Assembly (NCBI GenBank): GCA_023457355.1
Contig: JAEWLW010000009.1
Location: 15,638 to 79,637, forward strand
From: Bacillota bacterium
Lineage (GTDB): Bacteria; Bacillota; Clostridia; Oscillospirales; Ruminococcaceae
Direction: 5' to 3'
Length of the DNA: 64,000 bases
Numbering within the stretch: position 1 is the first letter of the stretch; each line of letters opens with the position of its first letter. The position numbers were made by a program, and so were the translations under genes. This document shows, piece after piece, positions 41,628 to 50,441 of the stretch. The notes below the pieces were generated by a model. That model was not told where the DNA came from and did no database searches. It worked only from the letters and a program-made list of their open reading frames with translations.

Positions 41628-42644
41628 TCAGATCAGTAGAAGGCCCAGGTCTTTTTTAAGAACGGTGCGGTTGGCCACGTGGCTGGCGGGCAGCTTGCCT
41701 TGTGCGACCGCGTCCGGGACCAACGCACATACCATCCGAATTTGAGTGCGCTTGGAGCCTTCGCCATAAAACCCGCTGTGCGGTGTCAGGATGACATTAT
41801 CCATCTTCAGCAGGGGGCTGTTGGGGGGGATGGGTTCCTGTTCGACGGTATCCAAACCGGCATAGCGAATCTCACCGGTCTCCAATGCCCAGGCCAGATC
41901 ATCCTGATCAATCAGCGGACCGCGGGCGGTGTTGATGATCATAGCGGTATTTTTCATTTTGCGGAAGGTTTCTTTGTTGAAAATATGGCGGGTCTCCTGA
42001 TTGAGGGGCGCATGGAGCGACAAGATATCACTTTGTGCAATCAGCGTTTCGAAATCGACAAATTCGACGTCGAATTGGCTGCGCTGCGCTTCGTTTACAT
42101 AAGGGTCACAGGTGATGACACGGGTGTTGAATCCGCCGTGAAAAATTTCATACAGGCAGCGGGCAGCCCCGCCAAAACCATACAGGCCCAGCGTCATCTC
42201 GCGGACGTCACCGGGTAAAAAATATTGTCCTTTGGGCCACCCGCCCGCGCGGATCGTCCTGTCGTAATAGCCGACATTGCGGATGAGCCCCATGATCATG
42301 GCGGTGGCCAGATCGGCCAGTTCCCGTATACAAAATCCGGGCAGATTCAAAACAATTTTTTCCAGTTCGGTTGCGGCCTCCAGATCGATGGAGTTTACGC
42401 CGATGCCGAAGCGCTGAATGTACTTCAGGTTGGGCAGCGCCTGCATGACGCGCCGGGAAATGGGGGGATTCCCCGTCCCCAGAATGGCGATCGCCCCCTG
42501 GCACCCCGCTATGATCTCGTCCTCCGTGATGAAGTGTTTTGCTTCCAGTTGAATTCCCGCCTGCGCATAGGCTTGCCGGACCGTTTCCAGGTCCTGCGCT
42601 GTAGCGCTGCCGTAGTCCTTATCGACCACCACTGCTTTGAGCAT
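41628..42644 (-). CDS. D-2-hydroxyacid dehydrogenase, phosphoglycerate-dehydrogenase-like
   Basis: A 338-residue member of the D-isomer-specific 2-hydroxyacid dehydrogenases. The cofactor motif is LGLYGFGGAARCLYEI near 151, with Ala in place of the last Gly. Catalytic positions are Arg in NTARGPLI near 236, Glu in VEQEPIPPNSPLL near 266 and His in ILTPHSGFYGEGSKR near 285. The segment GIGVNSIDLEAATE is typical. It is the most divergent of the four paralogues here. It leads a two-gene unit with the RraA-like gene and is divergent from the LysR gene. Substrate unknown. Confidence 0.9.
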   Translation of the reverse strand: MLKAVVVDKDYGSATAQDLETVRQAYAQAGIQLEAKHFITEDEIIAGCQGAIAILGTGNPPISRRVMQALPNLKYIQRFGIGVNSIDLEAATELEKIVLNLPGFCIRELADLATAMIMGLIRNVGYYDRTIRAGGWPKGQYFLPGDVREMTLGLYGFGGAARCLYEIFHGGFNTRVITCDPYVNEAQRSQFDVEFVDFETLIAQSDILSLHAPLNQETRHIFNKETFRKMKNTAMIINTARGPLIDQDDLAWALETGEIRYAGLDTVEQEPIPPNSPLLKMDNVILTPHSGFYGEGSKRTQIRMVCALVPDAVAQGKLPASHVANRTVLKKDLGLLLI

Positions 42645-42758
42645 ATATGTCCCTTCCTTTTAACTGGATTTAGCCGGATAAATGCCCGAAATTTTTATCT
42701 TAAGCATCAGCCGTCAGCATTTTGTACAAAAAGTTGCTGCCAATATGGTAGCACGCTG

Positions 42759-42787
42759 TTGACATGATGTACACTTCCAAATATAAT
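42759..42787 (+). promoter_or_regulatory. Sigma-70 promoter of the LysR-RpiR operon
   Basis: A perfect TTGACA (42759-42764), a 17-bp spacer and a perfect TATAAT (42782-42787), about 50 bases before the LysR start. It lies in the divergent region shared with the 41628 dehydrogenase unit. Confidence 0.8.
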
Positions 42788-42842
42788 ATGGTAAACATTC
42801 CTTTAATGTCATAATGACGCTGGCTTTAAGGGGGATTTGGTT

Positions 42843-43823
42843 ATGATATATAAAAATTATGAATATTTTTTGACAATTGCGCAGATGGGCAGCCTGACCA
42901 AAGCGGCGGAAGCGCTGTATGTCACCCAGCCGTCTTTGAGCAAATACCTCAGCCGCCTGGAAGAAAGCCTGGACGTCCAACTTTTTGACCGCGCCCATTC
43001 TCCGCTTATCCTGACCCATGCGGGGAAGTTGTATTTTGATTATATCAACAATGTGGTTGCGCTGAATCGGCGCCTGCATGATGCGTTTGATGAGATACGC
43101 CGCGATGAACGGGGGGAGATTACCGTCGGCATCACCACGTGGCGCAGCAGCATTATGCTGCCGACGCTGCTGCCTCTTTTCCGCGCGCGCTATCCCCACA
43201 TCAAGGTCAATGTCCTCGAGGGGAGAAGCTTTACTTTTGAGAGTGCCATGCTCAACAACCAGGTGGATTTTTGCCTCATGACCGTCCCCTCCAATTTCAG
43301 TTTTGCAACCACCTATGAAAGTCTGGGAATGGAAAAGATTTATCTGGTCGGCAACCGAAAACACCCGTTGGTGCAGCAGGCGCTTAAAAACCCGGCCAAC
43401 CCCGGGGGGATGCCGCGGTTTGATGTCGCCCGCCTGGAGGGCGAGCGGTTTATCAACCTGAAGCCGGGGCAGGTGCTGTGCCGAGTGAATCAACAGATGT
43501 TTGCGCAGCACAATGTCCGGCTGAAGGAAATCTGGAGCACTGAAAATTCCGTGACGGCACTTAATCTGGTCAATTGTACCGATTATTTCACCACCATACC
43601 GGCCCTGTGCAGAAAAATGGATTTTCTGCCGCCGAATCTGATTCTTTTTGAGATTGGCAATCCGCCCTTGGAGTGGGAAGTCGCCATCGTCTACCCCAAA
43701 AATGCCCATATTACAAATATCATGCGGCTTTTTATCGATACCATCAAGGAACTGTACCGCTATGATGCACCGGATATCGGCGAAGGGGAACAGGCAGTCG
43801 GTACGAAGGAGGGACGGCAATAA
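42843..43823 (+). CDS. LysR-family transcriptional regulator
   Basis: A 326-residue regulator with an N-terminal winged helix (FLTIAQMGSLTKAAEALYVTQPSLSKYLSRLEESLD, residues about 8-44, read in two parts) and a periplasmic-binding-like effector domain from about 90 (ITVGITTWRSSIMLPTLLP). These proteins bind T-N11-A sites and respond to a small pathway ligand. ATG 42843 was chosen over TTG 42837 by its distance from GGGGGA. It forms an operon with the RpiR gene, which starts in its stop codon (TAATG), and is divergent from the dehydrogenase-RraA unit it probably controls. Confidence 0.92.
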   Translation: MIYKNYEYFLTIAQMGSLTKAAEALYVTQPSLSKYLSRLEESLDVQLFDRAHSPLILTHAGKLYFDYINNVVALNRRLHDAFDEIRRDERGEITVGITTWRSSIMLPTLLPLFRARYPHIKVNVLEGRSFTFESAMLNNQVDFCLMTVPSNFSFATTYESLGMEKIYLVGNRKHPLVQQALKNPANPGGMPRFDVARLEGERFINLKPGQVLCRVNQQMFAQHNVRLKEIWSTENSVTALNLVNCTDYFTTIPALCRKMDFLPPNLILFEIGNPPLEWEVAIVYPKNAHITNIMRLFIDTIKELYRYDAPDIGEGEQAVGTKEGRQ

Positions 43824-44686
43824 TGGATACGTTAATGCAGCGCATTCAGGCGGCGCGGCTAACCGCCGGGCAGCAGGCGATCGCCAAATATTTTATGAAG
43901 AACCAAAACCGAATCTGTGCCATGACCAGCCTGGCCGTCGCCCGCGAGATTGGCGTCAGCGACGCTTCCATCATCCGCTTTTCCCGGGCAATAGGCTATA
44001 CGGGCTTTGCCGAGCTGAAGGCGGATTTTTATAGCTGCCTTGGCGAAGATATCTGCCGGACCAGTGTCGGCGATTATCCGGTGGCCAAGCGGCTGGATAT
44101 CCAGACCAGCAAATATAGGGATTTGGACCTCGCTTCGGAGCTGCTCAAACTGATGCTGAACAACGCGGAACAGTCCATCCGGCAAAACAGCGCGCGGACA
44201 TATGAAAAATTTGTGGATGCACTGGCGTTTGGACGTAAAAAAATCATACTGGGGTTGCGGGGCGGAAAGGGCTGCGCCGTTCAATTTGGCAGGCTGCTGG
44301 GCTATCTGATGGATGAGGTGCAGGTCATCACCACCGGTGACAGCGACGATATGGCGCTGCTGCAAAGGCTCCAGCAAGGCGATGTGGTGCTTGCCATCAG
44401 CTATGCGCGCTATTATAAGACGGACCCCATTCTGGCCGGGCTTATCAAAGAACAGGGGGTGGCCCTTTACACGCTGGCCGACAGCATGGCGTCTCCTCTG
44501 GCCAAGGCGGCCAATGCAGTGCTGCTGGTGGAGACGAGGCACATGGGCTTTTCCAATTCCACGGTCGGGACGGCCTGCGTGCTGGAATATCTGCTGACCA
44601 TGCTGTGCTGGAAATACCCCAAAAAATATCAGGCGCGTCTGGAAGAACGGGAACGATTTCTCCAGACGCTCCGGCTGGATGGCTGA
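43823..44686 (+). CDS. MurR/RpiR-family transcriptional regulator
   Basis: A 287-residue regulator. Residues 1-75 are the RpiR helix-turn-helix (LTAGQQAIAKYFMKN, then MTSLAVAREIGVSDASIIRFS and RAIGYTGFAELK). Residues 125-265 are a SIS domain of the kind that binds phosphosugars or acids (KIILGLRGGKGCAVQFGRLL, then ITTGDSDDMALLQRL and GDVVLAISYARYYK). Position 1 overlaps the last base of the LysR stop codon, so the two are translated together. A two-regulator operon is unusual and suggests two signals are combined. The terminator at 44803 lies behind it. Confidence 0.9.
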   Translation: MDTLMQRIQAARLTAGQQAIAKYFMKNQNRICAMTSLAVAREIGVSDASIIRFSRAIGYTGFAELKADFYSCLGEDICRTSVGDYPVAKRLDIQTSKYRDLDLASELLKLMLNNAEQSIRQNSARTYEKFVDALAFGRKKIILGLRGGKGCAVQFGRLLGYLMDEVQVITTGDSDDMALLQRLQQGDVVLAISYARYYKTDPILAGLIKEQGVALYTLADSMASPLAKAANAVLLVETRHMGFSNSTVGTACVLEYLLTMLCWKYPKKYQARLEERERFLQTLRLDG

Positions 44687-44802
44687 TGCAAAGGTCTCGC
44701 CATAGGTTAGACACACGGACGTTTGCCGGTGGCGGGAACGAAGCAGGGATAATAGGGGATTCCATTTATCCGCAGCAGATCATACAAGTGCAACCACTAC
44801 AT

Positions 44803-44828
44803 AAAAAGGGCCCAAGAGGGCCCTTTTT
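44803..44828 (+). terminator. Terminator of the LysR-RpiR operon
   Basis: An 11-bp perfect stem (44803-44813 with 44818-44828), AAGA loop and T-run. Confidence 0.8.
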
Positions 44829-44897
44829 GCTGCTTTTTTTAAAAATCAGCCGACAAAATGCCTAAAATTGTGCTGATAATTTAGATGAATCCCTCGA

Positions 44898-44926
44898 TTG
44901 AATGTCGTAAATGTCGCAGATATACT
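44898..44926 (+). promoter_or_regulatory. Promoter of the 44984 dehydrogenase-aldolase operon with tandem ATGTCG boxes
   Basis: TTGAAT (44898-44903), a 17-bp spacer and TATACT (44921-44926), with the direct repeat AATGTCGTAAATGTCGC in the spacer. It is the twin of the promoter at 40722-40750. Confidence 0.7.
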
Positions 44927-44983
44927 TTGGCGTGTAGTGATTGCCGCCATCTAATTTTGTTGTTTATTGCCGGGAGGGATATC

Positions 44984-45931
44984 ATGGCAAAGAGAATTTT
45001 AATTCCTGAAATTGTTGCCCAAGAGGGAATTCGTTATCTTGAAGCACTGGGATATGAAGTGAAGCGGGGCAGAGGAAACGATAAAACACTTCTACTGGAG
45101 GATATTCAGGACTGTGATGCCGTTATTGTACGCGTCGCGGTTATCGACCGCGAGATTATGGAGAAAACCCCGCGGCTAAAGGTTATTGCCAAGCATGGCG
45201 CAGGTTACGATAATATCGATACCAAGGCTGCGGCTGAACACGCAATCCGCGTCGTCTATGCGCCGACAGCCAATTCCTATTCAGTGGCGGAGCATACGAT
45301 GGCGATGATTCTGGCCTGCGCCAAAAAGATTCCCTATCTGGCCGAAGAATATAAAAAAGGAAACACCAAGATTAAGGATCAGCGCCCCAACGATGAACTG
45401 CGCGGCAAATGCCTCGGCCTTATCGGCTTGGGCCGTATCGGTATGTCGGTCGCCAAAATGGCGATGCAGGGGTTTGATATGGATGTGGTCGCTTTCGACC
45501 CTTATTTGCCGCAGGACCGGGATTTGGGCGGCGTTCGACGTGCAAAAAGCCGGGAGGCGCTTTTGGCACAGGCCGACTATGTCAGCCTGCATGTGCCCGC
45601 CACGCCGGAAAACGTCAAAAGCATGGGCGCCCGGGAATTTCAACTGATGAAGCCCAATGCCATCCTGATCAACGCAGCCCGCGGTCAGGTTGTGGACGAG
45701 GACGCGCTGTACCAGGCCATTGTGAGCGGCGAGATCGCCGGGGCCGGACTGGATGTGAGCGACCCGGAGCCGGCGCGCCCGGATAACCCGTTGTTTGGCC
45801 TGCCCGGCGTCATCCTGACCCCCCATTGCGCCGGCACCACAAATGAGGCGATGGTTCGGATGGTGACCGACGCCGCCATGGGCATCCACGAGGTTTTTTC
45901 GGGGGAAGAACCCACCTACAAGGTTGTGTAA
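44984..45931 (+). CDS. D-2-hydroxyacid dehydrogenase, SerA-like catalytic unit
   Basis: A 315-residue NAD-dependent dehydrogenase without the ACT or other C-terminal domains of full SerA proteins. It shows IAKHGAGYDNIDTKAA near 73, the cofactor motif LGLIGLGRIGMSVAKMA near 146, and catalytic Arg (NAARGQVV near 228), Glu (SDPEPARPDNPLF near 257) and His (LTPHCAGTTNEA near 278). It resembles the 48539 product (KHGVGLDNIDL) and may act on a related acid. ATG 44984 follows GGGAGGG; the upstream extension to 44885 runs through the promoter. The aldolase gene follows 33 bp later. Confidence 0.92.
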   Translation: MAKRILIPEIVAQEGIRYLEALGYEVKRGRGNDKTLLLEDIQDCDAVIVRVAVIDREIMEKTPRLKVIAKHGAGYDNIDTKAAAEHAIRVVYAPTANSYSVAEHTMAMILACAKKIPYLAEEYKKGNTKIKDQRPNDELRGKCLGLIGLGRIGMSVAKMAMQGFDMDVVAFDPYLPQDRDLGGVRRAKSREALLAQADYVSLHVPATPENVKSMGAREFQLMKPNAILINAARGQVVDEDALYQAIVSGEIAGAGLDVSDPEPARPDNPLFGLPGVILTPHCAGTTNEAMVRMVTDAAMGIHEVFSGEEPTYKVV

Positions 45932-45964
45932 AAGCTAAATTATAAAGCAAAGTGGTGTTTATAA

Positions 45965-46960
45965 ATGGAAAATATTAAACTGATGGATTGCACCCTGCGC
46001 GATGGTGCAAATGTTGTAGGCAAAGGCTTCTCTGCCGAACTGACCGCCATGATGCTGGCGGGGCTGATCCGAAGCAATATCAAGATTATCGAGATGGGCA
46101 ATGCTTATGGACTGGGCGCATACGAGGCCGACGGACATATCGCACCGCTGACCGATTCGGAATATCTCAAATTGGTCCAACCCTACCTGAACCAGGCCGA
46201 GATCGGCATGTTTATCGGGGTAAAAAACGCCAACGAAAAGAATATTGCGCTGGCGGGACAGTACGGCCTGAAATTTTTGCGCATCGGCGCCAATGCAGGC
46301 GATGGGGCCGCCGCGCTGGAAAGCATTCGCCGGGTTAAGCGGCATGGCATGACCTGCCGCTACGCCCTGATGAAGGCGTATGTCCTTTCGCCCAAGGAGC
46401 TGGCGCAGGAGGCTAAGATGCTGGCGGAAGCGGGGCTGGATGAGGTCACCATCATGGATTCCGCCGGAACCATGATGCCCGACGAGGTGGAAAGCTACAC
46501 CGGCGCCTTAAGTGACGCGGTGAAAATTCCCGTCGCGTTTCACGGGCACAACAATCTGGGGCTTTCGGTTGCCAATGCGCTGGCGGCTGTCAGGGGCGGC
46601 GCCACCGTGTTGGACTGTGGCCTGATGGGCATGGCACGCAGCGCCGGCAATTGTGCCACCGAGCTGGCCGCCGCTGTATTCCAGCGCCGCGGACAGCTTG
46701 AATATGTGGATCTTGACACGCTGCTGGCTTTTATCGAAAAGGAGCTGGAGCCCGCCATGGCCAGAGACTACAGCTGCCCGGTCAAGCCGTTGGATCTGGT
46801 TTTTGGGCTGTATGGCTGCCATTCCAACTTTTATAAGTTGTTTGCAGATGTTGCAGCCGAAAAGAATGTCCCGCTTTACCGCCTGATTGCGCAAACCTGC
46901 AAAATTGACCGGAAGTCCCCGACAAAAACGCTTATTGAGGAAATTGCGGCTAAAATGTAA
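45965..46960 (+). CDS. HMGL-like aldolase, 4-hydroxy-2-oxovalerate aldolase (MhpE) type
   Basis: A 331-residue TIM-barrel aldolase of the DRE family: metal and catalytic Arg-Asp in DCTLRDGANVVGKGF near 8, VTIMDSAGTMMPDEV near 162, and the metal-binding HGHNNLGLSVANALAAVRGG near 194 with LDCGLMGMARSAGN near 220. These match MhpE/DmpG, which split 4-hydroxy-2-oxoacids into pyruvate and an aldehyde. MhpE normally works with an acylating aldehyde dehydrogenase; none is in the window. With the dehydrogenase before it, the pair may oxidise a hydroxyacid and cleave the product. Ribosome site is weak. Confidence 0.88.
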   Translation: MENIKLMDCTLRDGANVVGKGFSAELTAMMLAGLIRSNIKIIEMGNAYGLGAYEADGHIAPLTDSEYLKLVQPYLNQAEIGMFIGVKNANEKNIALAGQYGLKFLRIGANAGDGAAALESIRRVKRHGMTCRYALMKAYVLSPKELAQEAKMLAEAGLDEVTIMDSAGTMMPDEVESYTGALSDAVKIPVAFHGHNNLGLSVANALAAVRGGATVLDCGLMGMARSAGNCATELAAAVFQRRGQLEYVDLDTLLAFIEKELEPAMARDYSCPVKPLDLVFGLYGCHSNFYKLFADVAAEKNVPLYRLIAQTCKIDRKSPTKTLIEEIAAKM

Positions 46961-46999
46961 ATCGCAGTGAACACAGAAGACAAGAAAGATAAGAGCGGA

Positions 47000-47067
47000 C
47001 GCGGCCACACGCGCTGCCGAACAGTGTCGGGTACCGCATGATACTGTTTGTGCAGCCGGTGGCCGCG
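47000..47067. repeat. Long imperfect hairpin behind the aldolase gene
   Basis: CGCGGCCAC (47000-47008) pairs exactly with GTGGCCGCG (47059-47067), and inner segments (GCTGCCGAACAGT against ACTGTTTGTGCAGC) add to the stem. It may stabilise the 3' end of the aldolase mRNA. It has no T-run. Confidence 0.5.
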
Positions 47068-47150
47068 AAAGCCGCGGATTAAAAACCACAGCAGCGGGGC
47101 AGTCGCTTTCCGGGTTTTAGAACCACCCTGCTTTTATCTGATCCATGATC

Positions 47151-47197
47151 AAGGACGCGCTATAAAATGCGATTGCATTTACAGCGCGTCCTTTTCT
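47151..47197. terminator. Terminator between the aldolase and LysR genes
   Basis: Arms AAGGACGCGCT and AGCGCGTCCTT plus AAATGC/GCATTT form a long stem followed by TTTT, in the gap between convergent genes. Confidence 0.8.
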
Positions 47198-47254
47198 AAT
47201 AGTCGTTTTTCTGTTATTCTTTATAGGTGAATCTGTGTGCAGGGCGGCGCGCCA

Positions 47255-48199
47255 CTACAGAATCAGGTCATTGACCTTCCAATCCTGATAATAGCCGCGG
47301 ATCGTGTTCATCAGGTCCTGGGCAAGGGGCGTCAGGTAGGTGTTTATTTTATAGCAGAAAGACAACGGGATGTTCAGATCGGCGGAGCGAATATCAAACA
47401 TCACCAAGCCGGGATAGCTGGCGGCGTCGTAAACGCCTGTCTCAACCAGAAAACAAAAGCCTAAACCGGCTGCAACCAGCTGCAGCGCCGTGGTGTTATT
47501 CGTTGTGTTAAGCCTATCGGAAAAAACGAGCAGATTTTTTTCTAAAAAATTGCTGACATGGCGCCCAACCGTGAGGGTGCGGTTGAGAGAAATAAACCTT
47601 TCCGCTTCGAGCAGCTTTAAATCGAGGGGTACCCCGGCATTCCGCAGCTGAATGAAGGACTGTGCCACGGCATTATTGCGGTGCATGACCAGCAATATGC
47701 GCTCGTAGCTGACCGCCTCGGTGACAAACCCCTCGGGTGAGCCGGTTACCGAGGTGTTCATAACGGCAAAATCGGCCTTCCCATCCTCAAGCAGGGCGTA
47801 CAGTTCACTGATCGGATATTCATGCAGATTAACCTGTGCGTGGGGATGTGCCTGAAGAAAGCCGGGCAGAATCTGCGGCAGCAAAATGGAGCCGCGCCAT
47901 GTGCCCAACCCGAGATTGACGGTTTGGTTGCGGGAGGAATTCAGGCAACTGAGCCCGGACTGGAACTTTTGGTATAGATGATTGCTGTTTTCCAGATAAC
48001 CGCGGTACATTTGCCCGGCTTGGGTCAACTCCAGCGGATTTTGAGAACGGTCAAATAGTTTGATGCCCAGCATTTCCTCCAGCTTGGCAATATGCTGGCT
48101 CAGAGAAGGCTGCGAAATAAACAGCTTTTCAGCTGCACGGGAGATGTTTTTTTCCCGTGCAACCATGAGAAAATATTCGGGGTTTCGATTGACGAGCAC
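47255..48199 (-). CDS. LysR-family transcriptional regulator
   Basis: A 314-residue LysR protein with the winged helix (EKNISRAAEKLFISQPSLSQ, then HIAKLEEMLGIKLFDRS) and an effector domain from about 92 (TVNLGLGTWRGSILLPQIL). It resembles the LysR at 42843, including the TWR(G/S)SI(L/M)LP stretch, so the two may sense similar ligands. It starts with GTG, as no ATG is in frame. Divergent from the dehydrogenase-FAH operon at 48539, its probable target; an ATAGG-N6-CCTAT dyad lies between them. Confidence 0.91.
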   Translation of the reverse strand: MLVNRNPEYFLMVAREKNISRAAEKLFISQPSLSQHIAKLEEMLGIKLFDRSQNPLELTQAGQMYRGYLENSNHLYQKFQSGLSCLNSSRNQTVNLGLGTWRGSILLPQILPGFLQAHPHAQVNLHEYPISELYALLEDGKADFAVMNTSVTGSPEGFVTEAVSYERILLVMHRNNAVAQSFIQLRNAGVPLDLKLLEAERFISLNRTLTVGRHVSNFLEKNLLVFSDRLNTTNNTTALQLVAAGLGFCFLVETGVYDAASYPGLVMFDIRSADLNIPLSFCYKINTYLTPLAQDLMNTIRGYYQDWKVNDLIL

Positions 48200-48538
48200 G
48201 CCATAACACCTGCCTTTTTAATGGAAAAATGCCGATAACCTCTGCTTAATATAGCACAATTTGTCTGGGAATGCATCCTTTTTCAATTCAATTTCATAGG
48301 CTGAGCCCTATCTCCTGTTTGCGCGGGCAGAAATTAATTCCAGCGCCGCATAATATACCGGCTTTTTGGCAGGGAATTGTACGAATAGGTTTTTAACCGC
48401 TGCGGCAGCTTTGAAAACCGTATAGGGATATGCCTATGCCGCAATAGGGAAAGTCGTCTTTTACAATCCGGGAAAATCGTGATACGTTAATTAAAGATAG
48501 GGCAGTTACAAACAGCTGCTGAAAGGAGATTAACCGTT
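48200..48538. other. Divergent control region of LysR and the 48539 operon
   Basis: Besides the dyad at 48422-48437, AT-rich stretches near 48245-48300 and 48470-48500 are possible promoters for each direction (for example TTTACA-17-TACGTT near 48458 on the plus strand), but none is strong. An AAAGGAG site precedes the 48539 start. Confidence 0.4.
48422..48437. promoter_or_regulatory. LysR-type operator candidate ATAGG-N6-CCTAT
   Basis: A perfect 5+5 dyad with a six-base centre that also satisfies T-N11-A, 100 bases before the dehydrogenase start and 220 bases from the divergent LysR start. Confidence 0.55.
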
Positions 48539-49477
48539 ATGGCAAATGTCTTGATTACCGAACAAATCGACCCCGTGGGCCCGTCCTTGCTGGAAGCGGC
48601 CGGACACACCATTGTGCGGATGGCAACCCGCGATCAGTCTGAGATGGCTGAAAAAATCAGGGAAGCGGATGCGGTGATTGTCCGCATTCTGGACATGCCC
48701 GCTGAAATTATTTCAAATGCGCCTAAACTGAAGATTATCGCCAAGCATGGTGTCGGCTTGGATAACATTGACTTGAATGCGGCAAAAGAGGCCGGTGTAG
48801 CGGTTACCGTTACACCCAACGCCAACAGCCTCTCGGTTGCGGAGCATACTTTTTCCCTCATGCTGGCGCTTTCCAAGAATATTCCCAATGTGCCCAACCA
48901 GTACCGGGCCATCGGCTTTGCCGCCAAGAACTGTGCACCCGGCGTAGAGGTTTCGGGCAAGATACTGGGCATTATCGGCTGTGGCCAAATCGGCAGCCGC
49001 GTCGCCAGAATGGCGGCTGGCGGTTTTGGGATGAAGGTGCTGGTCTATGACCCCTACATCACCGAAGTGCCCGTCGGCTGCGAGTTGATTTCAGACCGCG
49101 ACCGCATTTTTAAAGAATCCGATTTCATCACGCTGCATTGTGTGCTTCATCAGGAGACTTTCCACAGCGTTGGGCAGCGGGAGTTTGCTTTGATGAAGCC
49201 CGATACCATCTTTATAAACTGCGGACGCGGGCCGCTGGTGGACGAGGCCGCATTGATTAAGGCACTTGGGGACGGCAAAATCCGTGGCGCCGGCCTGGAT
49301 GTGACCGAAAAAGAGCCCTGCGACCCGGATAGCCCGCTGTTCACGATGCCAAATGTCATCCTGACGCCCCATTATGCGCCAACCACCGTGGAAGCGGCCG
49401 CGCGCGTTTCCAAAATTGCTGCCGAAAATGTCATCGCTTATCTTGGCAATGGCAATGTTGTAGGACGGATTGTTTGA
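48539..49477 (+). CDS. D-2-hydroxyacid dehydrogenase, SerA-like catalytic unit
   Basis: A 312-residue paralogue of the 44984 product. It has IAKHGVGLDNIDLNAAKE near 68, the cofactor motif LGIIGCGQIGSRVARMA near 145, Arg in NCGRGPLVDEA near 227, Glu in TEKEPCDPDSPLF near 255 and His in LTPHYAPTTVEA near 277. A Cys-Gly-Gln cofactor loop replaces the usual Gly-Leu/Phe-Gly. First gene of a three-gene operon with the fumarylacetoacetase-family gene (27 bp later) and the unrecognised gene at 50442. Confidence 0.92.
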   Translation: MANVLITEQIDPVGPSLLEAAGHTIVRMATRDQSEMAEKIREADAVIVRILDMPAEIISNAPKLKIIAKHGVGLDNIDLNAAKEAGVAVTVTPNANSLSVAEHTFSLMLALSKNIPNVPNQYRAIGFAAKNCAPGVEVSGKILGIIGCGQIGSRVARMAAGGFGMKVLVYDPYITEVPVGCELISDRDRIFKESDFITLHCVLHQETFHSVGQREFALMKPDTIFINCGRGPLVDEAALIKALGDGKIRGAGLDVTEKEPCDPDSPLFTMPNVILTPHYAPTTVEAAARVSKIAAENVIAYLGNGNVVGRIV

Positions 49478-49504
49478 GACATTAAAAGAAGGAGAGAATT
49501 GACC

Positions 49505-50413
49505 ATGAGACTTGCAACCATTAAGCAAAACGGTGCAGAAATTGCCGGCATCGTCGCCGCCACGGGCATATTCCCGATTGCCGCGCTGAATGCGGCCAAG
49601 GGAACAGCCTGGGAAACCGAAATGTACGCGCTGATCTGCGCCCAGCAAATTCCCGGGCTGACCGCCTGGTACAACGCAGGCGGCAAAGCGGAGCTGGAAA
49701 CACTCCCCGGTGTTGTCTCGTTTGAAAAAGTCGTTTATGGCCCCCTTTACCGCAATCCGCCGCGTATTTTCGGCATCGGCCTCAACTATGTCGACCACGC
49801 GGGCGACCTGGGCGAAAACGCGCCGGTCGGTTTTCCGGGCAGTTTTTACAAGCCCGCCTCCTGCATCACCGGCCCCGGCTGCGACATCAAAATTCCCGCG
49901 CTGCCCGAGGCCCAGAAATCTACTGCCGAAGCGGAGCTTGGCATCATCATCGGCAAGGCCTGCAAATTTATAGAAGAAAAGGACTGGATGGATTACATCG
50001 TTGGCTACACCACTGTGTTGGACATGACCGAGGAGTCTATCCTGCGCTTAAACCCCCGGTTTTTAACACTGGTAAAGGGCTTTGATACCTTCTTCAGCTT
50101 CGGCCCGCAGCTTGTTACCCCCGATGAGGTGGAAGATGTGCTGGCGCTGGAGGTTCAGTCGGTTCATAATGGCGAAATTCACGCTAAAAATACGGTCAGT
50201 AATATGACCCACAAGCCGGCGCGGCTGGTCAGCCTTGTCTCGCACATGCAGGGTTGGCTGCCCGGCGATATCCTATCCACCGGCACGCCCCGCGCTTTCC
50301 ATATTCAGGACGCCGACGTGGCCGAGTGCCGCATCTATGGCCCAGGCGGTTTCACCATGGAGCCGCTTGTCAACCCCGTTGTCGACCTGAAGCGCCACCC
50401 TGAAAAGCAGTAA
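49505..50413 (+). CDS. Fumarylacetoacetate hydrolase family protein
   Basis: A 302-residue FAH-fold enzyme. The family motif appears as IFGIGLNYVDHAGDLGE near 88, FYKPASCITGPG near 118, and the metal ligands in STAEAELGIIIGKA near 140 (two Glu) and TTVLDMTEESI near 173 (Asp). WLPGDILSTGTP near 258 is the usual late motif. FAH proteins hydrolyse C-C bonds or hydrate and decarboxylate 2-oxo-enoates; together with an MhpE-type aldolase and dehydrogenases this would fit a 2-oxo-acid route. ATG 49505 lies 10 bases after GGAG; TTG 49499 is too near. Confidence 0.92.
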   Translation: MRLATIKQNGAEIAGIVAATGIFPIAALNAAKGTAWETEMYALICAQQIPGLTAWYNAGGKAELETLPGVVSFEKVVYGPLYRNPPRIFGIGLNYVDHAGDLGENAPVGFPGSFYKPASCITGPGCDIKIPALPEAQKSTAEAELGIIIGKACKFIEEKDWMDYIVGYTTVLDMTEESILRLNPRFLTLVKGFDTFFSFGPQLVTPDEVEDVLALEVQSVHNGEIHAKNTVSNMTHKPARLVSLVSHMQGWLPGDILSTGTPRAFHIQDADVAECRIYGPGGFTMEPLVNPVVDLKRHPEKQ

Positions 50414-50441
50414 TTTTTAAAACTTTTAGGAGGTTTATGTG

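Larger units (their letters stand above)
44790..44945 (+). repeat. Right arm of an inverted duplication (promoter region)
   Basis: Matches 40702-40861 in the opposite orientation. The two arms bracket the dehydrogenase-RraA and LysR-RpiR genes, and each arm contains a TTGAAT-17-TATACT promoter pointing outward, away from this segment. Confidence 0.65.

Noticed and set aside
42714..43820. 368-residue minus-strand open frame
   Set aside because: Antisense to the LysR gene, which has a full helix-turn-helix and effector domain.
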